Source: Halomonas faecis (GTDB lineage Bacteria > Pseudomonadota > Gammaproteobacteria > Pseudomonadales > Halomonadaceae). From it: a stretch of DNA of 64,000 nt. The translations under genes were made by a program, and so were the position numbers. The stretch is taken from assembly GCF_010993975.1 (NCBI RefSeq), contig NZ_JAACZO010000004.1, positions 62,001-126,000 of the forward strand. The letters run 5' to 3'. Numbering within the stretch: the stretch's first letter is position 1; every line of letters starts with the position of its first letter. The notes under the pieces were generated by a model that was not told the DNA's origin, did not search any database, and saw only the letters and a program-made list of their open reading frames with translations. This document shows positions 56,248 through 63,398 of the stretch, one piece after another.

Positions 56248-57267
56248 ATGCAGATGCGAGATGCCATCGCCGCGGTGATGCGCCGCGAGAACCTCGGTTT
56301 CGACGCCACCCACGCGGTGATGCGCCAGATCATGACCGGCGAGGCCACCGACGCCCAGATCGGCGGCTTGCTGATCGGCCTGGCCATGAAGGGCGAGACC
56401 GCCGAGGAGATCAGCGCCGCCGCCCAGGTGATGCGCGAACTGATGAGGCCGGTCGCTCTCCATGCCGACAACGTGGTCGACATCGTCGGCACCGGCGGCG
56501 ACGGCGCCAACCTCTTCAACGTCTCCACGGCGGCGAGCTTCGTGGCCGCGGCTGCCGGAGCCCACGTGGCCAAGCACGGCAATCGCAGCGTCTCCTCGTC
56601 CTCGGGCAGCGCCGACCTGTTCGACGTCGCCGGCATTCATCTCGATCTCTCGCCGGAACAGGTGGGGCGCTGCATCGAGCAGGTGGGCGTGGGCTTCATG
56701 TTCGCCCCCAACCACCATCCGGCCATGCGTCATGCCATCGGGGCGCGCCGCGAGATGGGCGTGCGCACCCTGTTCAACATCCTCGGCCCGCTCACCAATC
56801 CGGCCGGTGCGCCCAACCAGCTTCTCGGCGTCTACGCCCCCGAGCTGGTGCCGCTGATGGCCGAAGTGTTGCAGACCCTGGGCAGCCGCCACGTGATGGT
56901 GGTGCACGCCGAGGACGGCCTCGACGAGATCTCGCTGGCCGCACCCACCCGCGTGGCCGAACTCAAGGACGGTGCGATTCGCGAATACACCATCGCCCCC
57001 GAGGATGTCGGCATCGAGCGCCAGGAGCTCGCCCCGCTCAAGGTGGTCAGCGCCGAGGACAGCCTGCGCCTGGTGCGCGAGGCGCTGGTCGGCGAGGGGG
57101 CGGCCGCCGACATCGTCGCCCTCAACGCCGGCGCGGCGCTCTACTGCTCGGGCATCGCCGACAGCTTCAAGGAAGGCGTGCTCATGGCCCAGGATGCCCA
57201 GGCCTCCAAGCTGCCGCAGGAAAAGATGAAGGAACTCGCCGACTTCACCCGGGTGCTGACGCCCTGA
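56248..57267 (+). CDS. trpD: Anthranilate phosphoribosyltransferase
   Basis: A 339-residue enzyme that transfers phosphoribose from PRPP to anthranilate. The PRPP-binding GTGGDG motif lies in [34 protein letters not shown] is the anthranilate/Mg region, and [21 protein letters not shown] is conserved. AGGAG precedes the ATG. It lies between trpG and trpC (25-base gap), consistent with a trpEGDC transcription unit. Confidence 0.97.
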   Translation: MQMRDAIAAVMRRENLGFDATHAVMRQIMTGEATDAQIGGLLIGLAMKGETAEEISAAAQVMRELMRPVALHADNVVDIVGTGGDGANLFNVSTAASFVAAAAGAHVAKHGNRSVSSSSGSADLFDVAGIHLDLSPEQVGRCIEQVGVGFMFAPNHHPAMRHAIGARREMGVRTLFNILGPLTNPAGAPNQLLGVYAPELVPLMAEVLQTLGSRHVMVVHAEDGLDEISLAAPTRVAELKDGAIREYTIAPEDVGIERQELAPLKVVSAEDSLRLVREALVGEGAAADIVALNAGAALYCSGIADSFKEGVLMAQDAQASKLPQEKMKELADFTRVLTP

Positions 57268-57292
57268 AGCCCCCATCGAGGAGCGTGACACC

Positions 57293-58102
57293 ATGAGCCA
57301 CTCCCCGGACGCCACTCCGACCGTTCTCACCCGCATCCTTGCCCGCAAGGACGAAGAGGTCGCCGAGCGCCAGCGCGCCGTTTCCGAAGCCGAGCTGCTG
57401 ACCCTGGCCCGGCAGCAGAGCGCCCCGCGGGGCTTCGTCGCCGCGCTGAACCGCCATCTCGGCGACGGCGACCCGGCGGTGATCGCCGAGATCAAGAAGG
57501 CCTCGCCCTCCAAGGGCGTGATTCGTGAGGACTTCCAGCCCGGCGAGATCGCCGCCAGCTATGCCGCCGGCGGTGCCGCCTGCCTTTCGGTGCTCACCGA
57601 TGCCGACTTCTTCCAGGGCCACGAGGATTTTCTGATCGAAGCGCGCGACGCCTGCGAACTGCCGGTGATCCGCAAGGACTTCATCGTGCACGGTTATCAG
57701 GTCAGCGAGGCGCGCGCCATCGGCGCCGACTGCATTTTGCTGATCGTCGCCGCGCTCGACGATGCCCGCATGGCCGACCTGCATCAGCAGGCCGTGGCGT
57801 TGGGCATGGACGTGCTGGTGGAGGTGCACGATGCCCAGGAACTCGAGCGCGCGCTGGCCCTGGGCATCGACCTGGTGGGCATCAACAACCGCAACCTGCA
57901 CACCTTCGACACGCGCCTGGAAACCACCCTGGAACTGCTGCCGCGCATCCCCGTGGATGTCACGGTGATCACCGAATCCGGCATCCACACCCGCGACGAC
58001 GTGCTGCGCATGCGCGAGCATGACGTGCACGGCTTCCTGGTCGGCGAGACGTTCATGCGCGAGGCCGAGCCCGGCGAAGCGTTGCGGCGGTTGTTCTTCT
58101 AG
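57293..58102 (+). CDS. trpC: Indole-3-glycerol phosphate synthase
   Basis: A 269-residue TIM-barrel decarboxylase. Conserved blocks are [13 protein letters not shown] at the N-terminus, [17 protein letters not shown] (catalytic lysine), [43 protein letters not shown] and [12 protein letters not shown]. The PRAI domain found in enteric fused TrpCF is absent, as is usual outside enterobacteria. GAGGAGCGTGACACC precedes the ATG. It ends the trp run, followed by a strong hairpin. Confidence 0.97.
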   Translation: MSHSPDATPTVLTRILARKDEEVAERQRAVSEAELLTLARQQSAPRGFVAALNRHLGDGDPAVIAEIKKASPSKGVIREDFQPGEIAASYAAGGAACLSVLTDADFFQGHEDFLIEARDACELPVIRKDFIVHGYQVSEARAIGADCILLIVAALDDARMADLHQQAVALGMDVLVEVHDAQELERALALGIDLVGINNRNLHTFDTRLETTLELLPRIPVDVTVITESGIHTRDDVLRMREHDVHGFLVGETFMREAEPGEALRRLFF

Positions 58103-58130
58103 GCCTCCGCTTTTGACATCCATCGACCTT

Positions 58131-58158
58131 CAGCGGGCAGCCCCAGGGCTGCCCGCTG
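58131..58158 (+). terminator. Perfect 13-bp hairpin after trpC
   Basis: CAGCGGGCAGCCC and its exact reverse complement are separated by only CA, 28 bases after the trpC stop. The stem is very stable, though the T-tract downstream is minimal (ACTTGT). It is the likely end of the trpEGDC transcript and marks the border with the AT-richer patch to the right. Confidence 0.7.
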
Positions 58159-58369
58159 ACTTGTCGGGGCTCGCATCTTGGACCGGCAAAGACCGACTGC
58201 ACACGAATGCGACATGAGTTGCCGAGCGAGTCTGTGCTTCACCACTGTCAGGCAACAGTGTATCGGGCAGCGGCGAGATGTCTGACTGTGAATGACGGTT
58301 TGCTGAGCGGAGGTGAATTACTCGCTACGCTTGTGGTTTTTCGGCGATTAAGGTGACAGGGGGAGAGTG

Positions 58370-58774
58370 ATGAAGCCGAAGATCAGCATTATTACATTGG
58401 GTGTCGAGGATCTGGAGAGGGCCAGTCGTTTTTACGGTGAGGGTCTTGGCTTTCCAAAGTACGACTTTGAAGATGGTAACATCTCCTTTTTTAGCCTGGA
58501 AGGAACGTGGTTGGCACTTTACCCTAGAGAAGACCTTGCTGAAGACATCGGGGTGGCAATATCTAGCCAAGGTGGCTTCTCAGGTATTACATTAGCTCAC
58601 AATGTGGCCAGCAAGTCAGAAGTCGATGCAGTACTCAACCAGGCCGTTTCCGCAGGGGCTAGGCTCATAAAGCCAGCGGAGGAAGTTTTTTGGGGCGGTT
58701 ACTCCGGTTATTTTCAAGACCCGGAAGGTCATTACTGGGAAGTTGCATACAACCCTTACCAGGATCTGACGTAA
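58370..58774 (+). CDS. VOC-family protein, AT-richer than neighbours
   Basis: A 134-residue glyoxalase-fold protein. Repeat one starts ISIITLGVEDLERASRFYGE with GLGFPKYDFEDGNISFF; repeat two ends YSGYFQDPEGHYWEVAYNP, where the glutamate of WEVAYNP is the usual metal ligand. GGGGGAGAGTG precedes the ATG (a GTG is adjacent). Base composition is clearly lower in GC than the trp genes, with codons such as TTA and ATA that are rare in the rest of the window, a sign of recent transfer. Substrate unknown. Confidence 0.85.
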   Translation: MKPKISIITLGVEDLERASRFYGEGLGFPKYDFEDGNISFFSLEGTWLALYPREDLAEDIGVAISSQGGFSGITLAHNVASKSEVDAVLNQAVSAGARLIKPAEEVFWGGYSGYFQDPEGHYWEVAYNPYQDLT

Positions 58775-58845
58775 TGGCGGAGCCATCATCAGTTTCTAAC
58801 CAAGCCAGCCATGGCGACGATTACGGCATTTCGGCTACGCCTCCA

Positions 58846-58956
58846 TTCCGCCCCTGCCTGCGCCGCCTCGTCGATGCTGTCGAGCATCCGTTCCAGGGTG
58901 GCGTCTCGCTGGAGCATGACCGGCGGTTTCTGAATGACGGCAATCTTCGTGACCAT
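58846..58956 (-). pseudogene. 5' remnant of a nitrilase / carbon-nitrogen hydrolase gene
   Basis: From an ATG with GAGGAA eight bases upstream, 37 codons read MVTKIAVIQKPPVMLQRDAT and on to SIDEAAQAGAE. This is the family's opening block (first beta-strand with xVxQxPP, then the helix before the catalytic Glu segment LVVFPE). Homology stops exactly after GAE; the frame then runs 18 unrelated codons to a TGA at 58789. The catalytic Glu, Lys and Cys are all missing. It is therefore a truncated gene whose 3' part was deleted or replaced. Confidence 0.65.
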
Positions 58957-59192
58957 GACGGGGTTCCTCGTTCATGGTGCGGGGGCGGTGAGCACCGGAG
59001 GGCACCCGCCGTCATGGAGGCTTTCGTCATCGCCGGTTCGGGGGCAATAGACTGGCCAGGCGATGGCATTCATGCCCAGCATCGATCCATGGCCGGCAAC
59101 GCATCAGCGCGTCGGTTCAGTATAGGCTGGCGGGGCATCGATCACCTGGGGTTTGTGCGCACTGACCCGAAGATGCGGGGGGCGGTGAAGCT

Positions 59193-59264
59193 TCAAGCCG
59201 CTAACTCGGCGGTCGTTCCCCCTCGCCACGCCACCGCCTCCACCTCGCCGCCGGCGAAGCGCGT
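59193..59264 (-). pseudogene. 3' remnant of a second DUF2218 gene
   Basis: The last codons before a TGA read TRFAGGEVEAVAWRGG, closely matching the C-terminus VRFAGGEVEVVEWQGG of the intact DUF2218 protein at 60018-60314. Nucleotide similarity covers about 45 bases. Nothing upstream in this frame resembles the rest of DUF2218, so only the tail of a paralogue or a duplicated segment survives. Confidence 0.6.
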
Positions 59265-59283
59265 ACCAGTGGCCATTAAGGGA

Positions 59284-59296
59284 GTTTCGAGCACAA
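59284..59296 (+). repeat. 13-base direct repeat, left copy (GTTTCGAGCACAA)
   Basis: The identical 13-mer recurs at 59977-59989 in the same orientation, bracketing the toxin-antitoxin pair (about 680 bases between copies). It could be a target duplication or recombination scar. Confidence 0.55.
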
Positions 59297-59325
59297 AAGG
59301 CACACAATGTGCTACACTCAGGTCC

Positions 59326-59604
59326 ATGAAAGTGATCGCATGGAACCCCGAGAAGAACAAGCTTCTCCAAAAGGAAAGGAACATCTCTTTCGAGGATGTG
59401 GTTTTGCATATCTCGATTGGGGGTATCTTGGATACATTCGAGCATCCGAATCAGGAACGGTATCCAGGGCAGAAGGTTCATGTGATTGCGATAGAGGGGT
59501 ATGCCTATTTGGTCCCCTTTGTAGAATCGGAGGATGAGGTTTTTTTGAAAACGATCATTCCGAGCCGCAAAGCGACCAGAACCTATTTGGGAGGTTCGAA
59601 ATGA
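59326..59604 (+). CDS. BrnT-like toxin of a type II toxin-antitoxin pair
   Basis: A 92-residue protein. The opening KVIAWNPEKNKLLQKERNI and SFEDVV are the BrnT-family start (W-x-P-x-K-N then SFE), and KTIIPSRKATRTY is its C-terminal strand with the conserved Arg-Lys-Ala-Thr. BrnT proteins are RelE-fold ribonucleases that arrest translation. The stop overlaps the antitoxin start by ATGA, toxin first, which is the BrnTA order. GC content is much lower than in the flanking core genes. The ribosome site is weak (CAGGTCC). Confidence 0.82.
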   Translation: MKVIAWNPEKNKLLQKERNISFEDVVLHISIGGILDTFEHPNQERYPGQKVHVIAIEGYAYLVPFVESEDEVFLKTIIPSRKATRTYLGGSK

Positions 59605-59873
59605 GCAGGCTGGATAAAGAAGAGCAGGAAATTCTGGACGCATTCGATGCGGAGGAGTTGCAGCGGGCGACAGATATCGAGGGTAGGAAAGAGCGGCATC
59701 AGCAGTATGCAGAAGCCATGTTCAAAAAAGATGCCCGCATCAACATTAGGCTTTCTTCCAGGGATCTTCGGGGGTTGCAGAAAAAAGCCCTGGAGGAGGG
59801 CATTCCTTACCAGACCCTCGTTGCCAGCATCCTCCACAAGTATGTAGAAGGCCGCCTGCATGAGGATCGGTAA
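59601..59873 (+). CDS. Ribbon-helix-helix antitoxin
   Basis: A 90-residue acidic/basic protein. The N-terminal half (RLDKEEQEILDAFDAEEL) is a charged region that would wrap the toxin; the C-terminal half INIRLSSRDLRGLQKKALE then GIPYQTLVASILHKYVEGRL is a CopG/MetJ-type ribbon-helix-helix DNA-binding unit for autoregulation. Co-translated with the toxin through a 4-base overlap. Low GC like its partner. Confidence 0.85.
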   Translation: MSRLDKEEQEILDAFDAEELQRATDIEGRKERHQQYAEAMFKKDARINIRLSSRDLRGLQKKALEEGIPYQTLVASILHKYVEGRLHEDR

Positions 59874-59976
59874 CTAACCGGACGTGCAAAAGCGCCGCTT
59901 CGTTCTGTGTCCGCACCCCGATTATGTCGAATGCCAGACGCCTATCGGGCTTGACCAATCGTCGCGAGAGATTCGG

Positions 59977-59989
59977 GTTTCGAGCACAA
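59977..59989 (+). repeat. 13-base direct repeat, right copy (GTTTCGAGCACAA)
   Basis: Exact second copy of the 13-mer at 59284-59296. It lies 28 bases from the 3' end of the intact DUF2218 gene and 103 bases beyond the antitoxin stop. Confidence 0.55.
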
Positions 59990-60017
59990 TTATCGACCTG
60001 TTGAGGCGAATTTACCA

Positions 60018-60314
60018 TTACGCTGAGTGCTCGCCGCCCTGCCACTCGACGACCTCGACCTCACCGCCGGCGAAGCGCACTAGGTGTGAAGCCACCACCT
60101 GACCCAGCTCATCCAGCTCGGCCTGGCTGGGCGACCGGCAGCTGAGTTCCAGCGCTTGCGGCGTCGCGGTCATGTGGCATTCGCCGATGGCGAAGATCAC
60201 CTGGCCCGTCTCGCCGGTCCAGTGGGCCTCCACCTTGTGGTCGAAGTGCTTGCACAGCCGGTTGATCAGCCGGCCGGCGTTGGCGGTGGGGACGGTGGCG
60301 GTCAGGGTGGGCAT
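60018..60314 (-). CDS. DUF2218 family protein
   Basis: A 98-residue protein: alternating strands and helices (TANAGRLINRLCKHFDHKVEA then HWTGETGQVIFAIGECHMTA, LELSCRSP and LDELGQVVASHLVRFAGGEVE), matching DUF2218. The family is repeatedly found beside siderophore genes, but its biochemical role is unknown. AGGAG precedes the ATG. It is the last gene of the iron-uptake run, 15 bases after the ATPase stop. Confidence 0.85.
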   Translation of the reverse strand: MPTLTATVPTANAGRLINRLCKHFDHKVEAHWTGETGQVIFAIGECHMTATPQALELSCRSPSQAELDELGQVVASHLVRFAGGEVEVVEWQGGEHSA

Positions 60315-60329
60315 GTCGGGAGCTCCTGT

Positions 60330-61118
60330 TTAAATGGAATGCGATGCGGGCAAGGGGCGATCCGCCAGCACGATGGGGTGGCCGCGCGAGCAGCGCTCGA
60401 TGCGGGCCTCGATGCCGTAGGTTCGGGCCAGCAGTTCCGGGGTCAGCACCGCTTCGGGCGCACCCATCTCCGCCCGGCCGCCGGGGGAGAGCACCAGCAC
60501 CCGGTCGCAGAAGCGCAGCGCCAGGTTGAGGTCGTGGCTGGCTACCAGGGCGATGGCAGCGCGTTCGCGGGTGGCCGCGCGCACCGCCTCGAGCACGTTG
60601 AGCTGCCAGTGCAGGTCCAGGGCGCTGGTGGGCTCGTCGAGCAGCATCAACGAGGGGCGGCGTACCAGCACCTGGGCCAGCCCCACCATCTGACGCTGGC
60701 CGCCCGACATCTCCGCCAGCTGGCGCAGCGCCAACTGGCGAATGCCGAGGGTATCGAACACGCGCTCGATGGCCGCTTCGGTCGCCGCTCGCGACTCGCC
60801 GCCCCGGGCGGCGCGGCAGGCGCTGAACACCGTCTCGTAGGCCACCAGCGGCACGGCCTGGGGCAGCGGCTGGGGCAGGTAGCCGAGCTGCGTCACGCGC
60901 TGGGCGGGGGCGAGTTCGTGCAGCGCCTGGCCGTTCAGGCGCACCTGGCCGCTGGCGTGCAGCAGCCCGGCGATGCCCTTGAGCAGGGTCGACTTGCCCA
61001 CGGCGTTGGGGCCCACCACTGCCACCAGGCTGCCCGGCTCGATGGCCGGCAGGGTGAGGGCGCGAAACACCGGCTGGCGCCGGTAGCCCACCGTCAGCCG
61101 TTGCAGCTCGAGGCTCAT
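60330..61118 (-). CDS. Siderophore/heme ABC transporter ATP-binding protein (FecE-like)
   Basis: A 262-residue ATPase of the iron-chelate (FepC/FecE/BtuD) group. Walker A is GPNAVGKSTLLKGI, the signature is MSGGQRQMVGLAQVL, Walker B is LMLLDEPTSALD and the H-loop VASHDLNLALRFCD. LGYLPQ replaces the usual Q-loop wording. The ATG at 61118 overlaps the permease stop by 4 bases. It powers import through the adjacent permease. Confidence 0.92.
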   Translation of the reverse strand: MSLELQRLTVGYRRQPVFRALTLPAIEPGSLVAVVGPNAVGKSTLLKGIAGLLHASGQVRLNGQALHELAPAQRVTQLGYLPQPLPQAVPLVAYETVFSACRAARGGESRAATEAAIERVFDTLGIRQLALRQLAEMSGGQRQMVGLAQVLVRRPSLMLLDEPTSALDLHWQLNVLEAVRAATRERAAIALVASHDLNLALRFCDRVLVLSPGGRAEMGAPEAVLTPELLARTYGIEARIERCSRGHPIVLADRPLPASHSI

Positions 61119-62179
61119 AGCGCGGCCCTCCGGCTGCGGGCCACGATCAGGCCGATGAACAGCGGGATGCCCACCAGGGCGGTGACGATGCCCACCGGCA
61201 GCACCACTCCCGGCACCAACAGCTTGCTGGCGATCGACGACAGCGAGAGCAGCACGGCACCGGCCAGGGCGCTGCCCGGTAGCAGGAAGCGGTGGTCTTC
61301 GCCCAGCATCAGCCGCGCGATGTGCGGTGCCACCAGGCCGATGAAGCCGATCTCGCCGACGAAGGCCATGGCCGCCGCGGTCAGCAGGCTGACCCGCAGC
61401 AGCACCAGCAGGCGCATGCGCTCCACCGGCACGCCCAGGCTGCGCGCCTGCTCCTCGCCGCTGCGCAGCAGGGTCATGGCCCAGGCGTTGCGCAGCGAGA
61501 AGGGCAGGCATACCGCCAGCACGCCGGCCACGATGGCCACCTTGTCCAGCGAGGCGCGGGCCAGGCTGCCCATGGTCCAGAACACGATCTGCTGCACCGA
61601 CTCGGCGTCGGCGACGAACTGGATCAGCCCCACCACGGCGTTGATGCCGAACAGCAGGGCGATGCCGAACAGCACGACGGCGTGAACCGAGGCGCCCAGG
61701 GTGCGCGACAGCAGCAGGATCAACAGCGAGGCGGCGGCGGCGAACGCGAACGCCGAGAGCGGCAGCAGCAGGTGTACCGCCAGGCCGAACAGCGAGACGT
61801 TGAACGCGATCACCAGCGAGGCGCCCAGGGTGGCGGCGGCGCCCACGCCCAGGGTGAAGGGGCTGGCCAGCGGGTTGTTGAGCACCGTCTGCATTTCGGC
61901 CCCGGCCAGCCCCAGGCAAGCGCCCACCACCACCGCCATCAGCGCATAGGGCAGGCGGATGTCGAAGACGATCACTCGGGTGCCGGCTTCCAGCGCTGCG
62001 GGATCGAGCAGGCCACGAACGACGTCCCCCAGCCCCAGCATGGCGGGGCCGGAGGCGATGTCCACCAGCAGCGCTGCGCCCGCCGCCAGCGCCAGGCCGG
62101 CCAGGCACAGCACCCGGCGCCATACGAAGCGCCGGTACTGGCCGGCGAGCCCGCCGGCATTCGCCGGTGCCAGACTCAT
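61115..62179 (-). CDS. Iron-chelate ABC transporter permease (FecCD family)
   Basis: A 354-residue permease with about ten helices. FecCD hallmarks are FDIRLPYALMAVVVGACLGLAGAEMQTVLNNPLASPFTLGV reduced to its core AGAEMQTVLNNPLASP, and later IGFIGLVAPHIARLMLG with the coupling loop. Only one permease gene is present, so it probably forms a homodimer. It overlaps both neighbouring genes by 4 bases. Confidence 0.93.
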   Translation of the reverse strand: MSLAPANAGGLAGQYRRFVWRRVLCLAGLALAAGAALLVDIASGPAMLGLGDVVRGLLDPAALEAGTRVIVFDIRLPYALMAVVVGACLGLAGAEMQTVLNNPLASPFTLGVGAAATLGASLVIAFNVSLFGLAVHLLLPLSAFAFAAAASLLILLLSRTLGASVHAVVLFGIALLFGINAVVGLIQFVADAESVQQIVFWTMGSLARASLDKVAIVAGVLAVCLPFSLRNAWAMTLLRSGEEQARSLGVPVERMRLLVLLRVSLLTAAAMAFVGEIGFIGLVAPHIARLMLGEDHRFLLPGSALAGAVLLSLSSIASKLLVPGVVLPVGIVTALVGIPLFIGLIVARSRRAAL

Positions 62180-63330
62180 GGCGCGCCCTCGGCGAGGCGT
62201 ACCCAGTAGGTGCCGTCCAGCGCCACGGGCTGGAAGCGCCGATAGAAGGTGGCCAGGGTGCGCTCGGGCTCGAGATGGCCTAGCCGCTCGGGGTGCAGCC
62301 AGCGTGCCAAGGCCTGCACCGCCACCACGTTGAGCGGCGTGTTGTAGAAGTGATGCCAGATGGCGAAGGCGCGCTCGGGGTTCTGGATGGCGGGCAGCGA
62401 GGCCAGGCCCGGTCGGTGGGTGGCCCGGGCCAGGGAGCGGCGGGCGGTGGTCTCGTCGACCCCGGCACCCAGCACCACGTAGGGCTGCTCCTCGGCGGAT
62501 TCCCGCTGGCCGGGCGAGCCGATGGCGGTGGCCAGGTAGCGATCCGGCGGATCGCCGATCAGCATCTCCAGGTTGAGCGTGCCGCTGACCCCGGGCAGGC
62601 GCTGTGCCGCCACGTTGCGCCCGCCGGCGGCGGGGATGAAGCGCCCCATCATGCTGTCGGCCATGGTCTCGCAGCAGCCGTCGTGCAGGCCCACGCGGCT
62701 GTGCAGGAAGACGCTGGGCCGTTCGCTGTCGGGAATCGCCGCGACCGCCTCGCTCACCTTGGCGAGCTCCTCGCGGTAGAAGCGGTTGAAGCGTTCGGCC
62801 TCGGCCTGGCGGCCCAGCACCTCGCCGAGCAGGGCCATGCTGCGCGGCGTGTTGCGCAGCGGCTGCTGGCGGAAGTCGACGAACACCACCGCCACGCCGG
62901 CGCGCTCCAGACGCTCGATCAGCTCGCGGTTGCGTGCGCCGGGGCCGTGCCCCTCGAGGCTGAAGATGGCCAGGTCGGCGCCCATGGCCAGCACGCTCTC
63001 CAGGCTGAAGCTGTCGGCCGAGGCGTGCCCCACTCGGGGCACCTCGGCCAGCGCCGGGAAGCGCGCCAGGTACTGGGCGTAGCCGGCCGGGTCGGTCTTC
63101 TCGAAGTCCGGCAGCAGGCCGGCCAGGCGGTCGACGACCCGCTCGCCTTCGAGAATCGCCAGGGCGGGAATGTAGCGGCTCTCGCCCAGCACGATGGCCT
63201 GGGCATGCTCGGGCACGTTCACGGTGCGCCCCGCCAGGTCGGTCACGGTGGCGGCCAGCGCCGGGGCGGCCAGCAGCCAGAGCAGCATGAGCAGAGCGCC
63301 GCGTGCCCGGCGGTGAGATGGCATTGTCAT
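62176..63330 (-). CDS. Periplasmic iron-chelate (siderophore/heme) binding protein
   Basis: A 384-residue class III binding protein with an N-terminal signal peptide (LLMLLWLLAAPALA, cleavage near residue 27). The mature part opens TVTDLAGRTVNVPEHAQAIV, the FepB/BtuF-type beginning, and has the long interdomain helix pattern with GADLAIFSLEGHGP and VVFVDFRQQPL. The ATG at 63330 has AGGAAC upstream; a second ATG two codons later is possible. It hands the chelate to the permease encoded downstream. Confidence 0.88.
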   Translation of the reverse strand: MTMPSHRRARGALLMLLWLLAAPALAATVTDLAGRTVNVPEHAQAIVLGESRYIPALAILEGERVVDRLAGLLPDFEKTDPAGYAQYLARFPALAEVPRVGHASADSFSLESVLAMGADLAIFSLEGHGPGARNRELIERLERAGVAVVFVDFRQQPLRNTPRSMALLGEVLGRQAEAERFNRFYREELAKVSEAVAAIPDSERPSVFLHSRVGLHDGCCETMADSMMGRFIPAAGGRNVAAQRLPGVSGTLNLEMLIGDPPDRYLATAIGSPGQRESAEEQPYVVLGAGVDETTARRSLARATHRPGLASLPAIQNPERAFAIWHHFYNTPLNVVAVQALARWLHPERLGHLEPERTLATFYRRFQPVALDGTYWVRLAEGAP

Positions 63331-63361
63331 CGGTGTGCTGTTCCTATCCGTTCAACGAACG

Positions 63362-63383
63362 GGGGGGCGCCGAGGCGCCCCCC
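63362..63383 (-). terminator. GC hairpin after the TonB receptor gene
   Basis: A perfect 10-bp stem, GGGGGGCGCC / GGCGCCCCCC, with a GA loop lies 15 bases past the receptor stop and before the binding-protein start. The minus-strand T content after it is low, so it may only partly terminate and let the transporter be co-transcribed at a lower level. Confidence 0.55.
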
Positions 63384-63398
63384 GTGCCTCGGCCTCGC

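Larger units (their letters stand above)
58775..59325. other. 551-base stretch without an intact gene: gene-fragment patch
   Basis: No complete gene is supported. It contains a nitrilase 5' stub on the minus strand (58846-58956), a possible minus-strand -10 box TATACT (59119-59124) that could have been its promoter, a DUF2218 3' stub (59193-59264) and the left 13-base direct repeat (59284-59296). Base composition is mixed, as expected of an assembled junction region. Confidence 0.6.

Noticed and set aside
53784..56636. Very long minus-strand open frame (about 950 codons) opposite trpE and trpG
   Set aside because: It is a GC-driven shadow of trpE and trpG: no family motifs, His/Gly/Val-rich composition, and both plus-strand genes are unmistakable.
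58300..58330. Perfect ribosome site GGAGGTGA near 58311 as the start of a small gene
   Set aside because: No start codon lies at a suitable distance and no conserved short frame follows.
58690..59325. Extending the toxin gene upstream to about 300 residues
   Set aside because: The upstream frame crosses the VOC 3' end and the nitrilase and DUF2218 stubs with no homology; the ATG at 59326 gives the standard toxin length.
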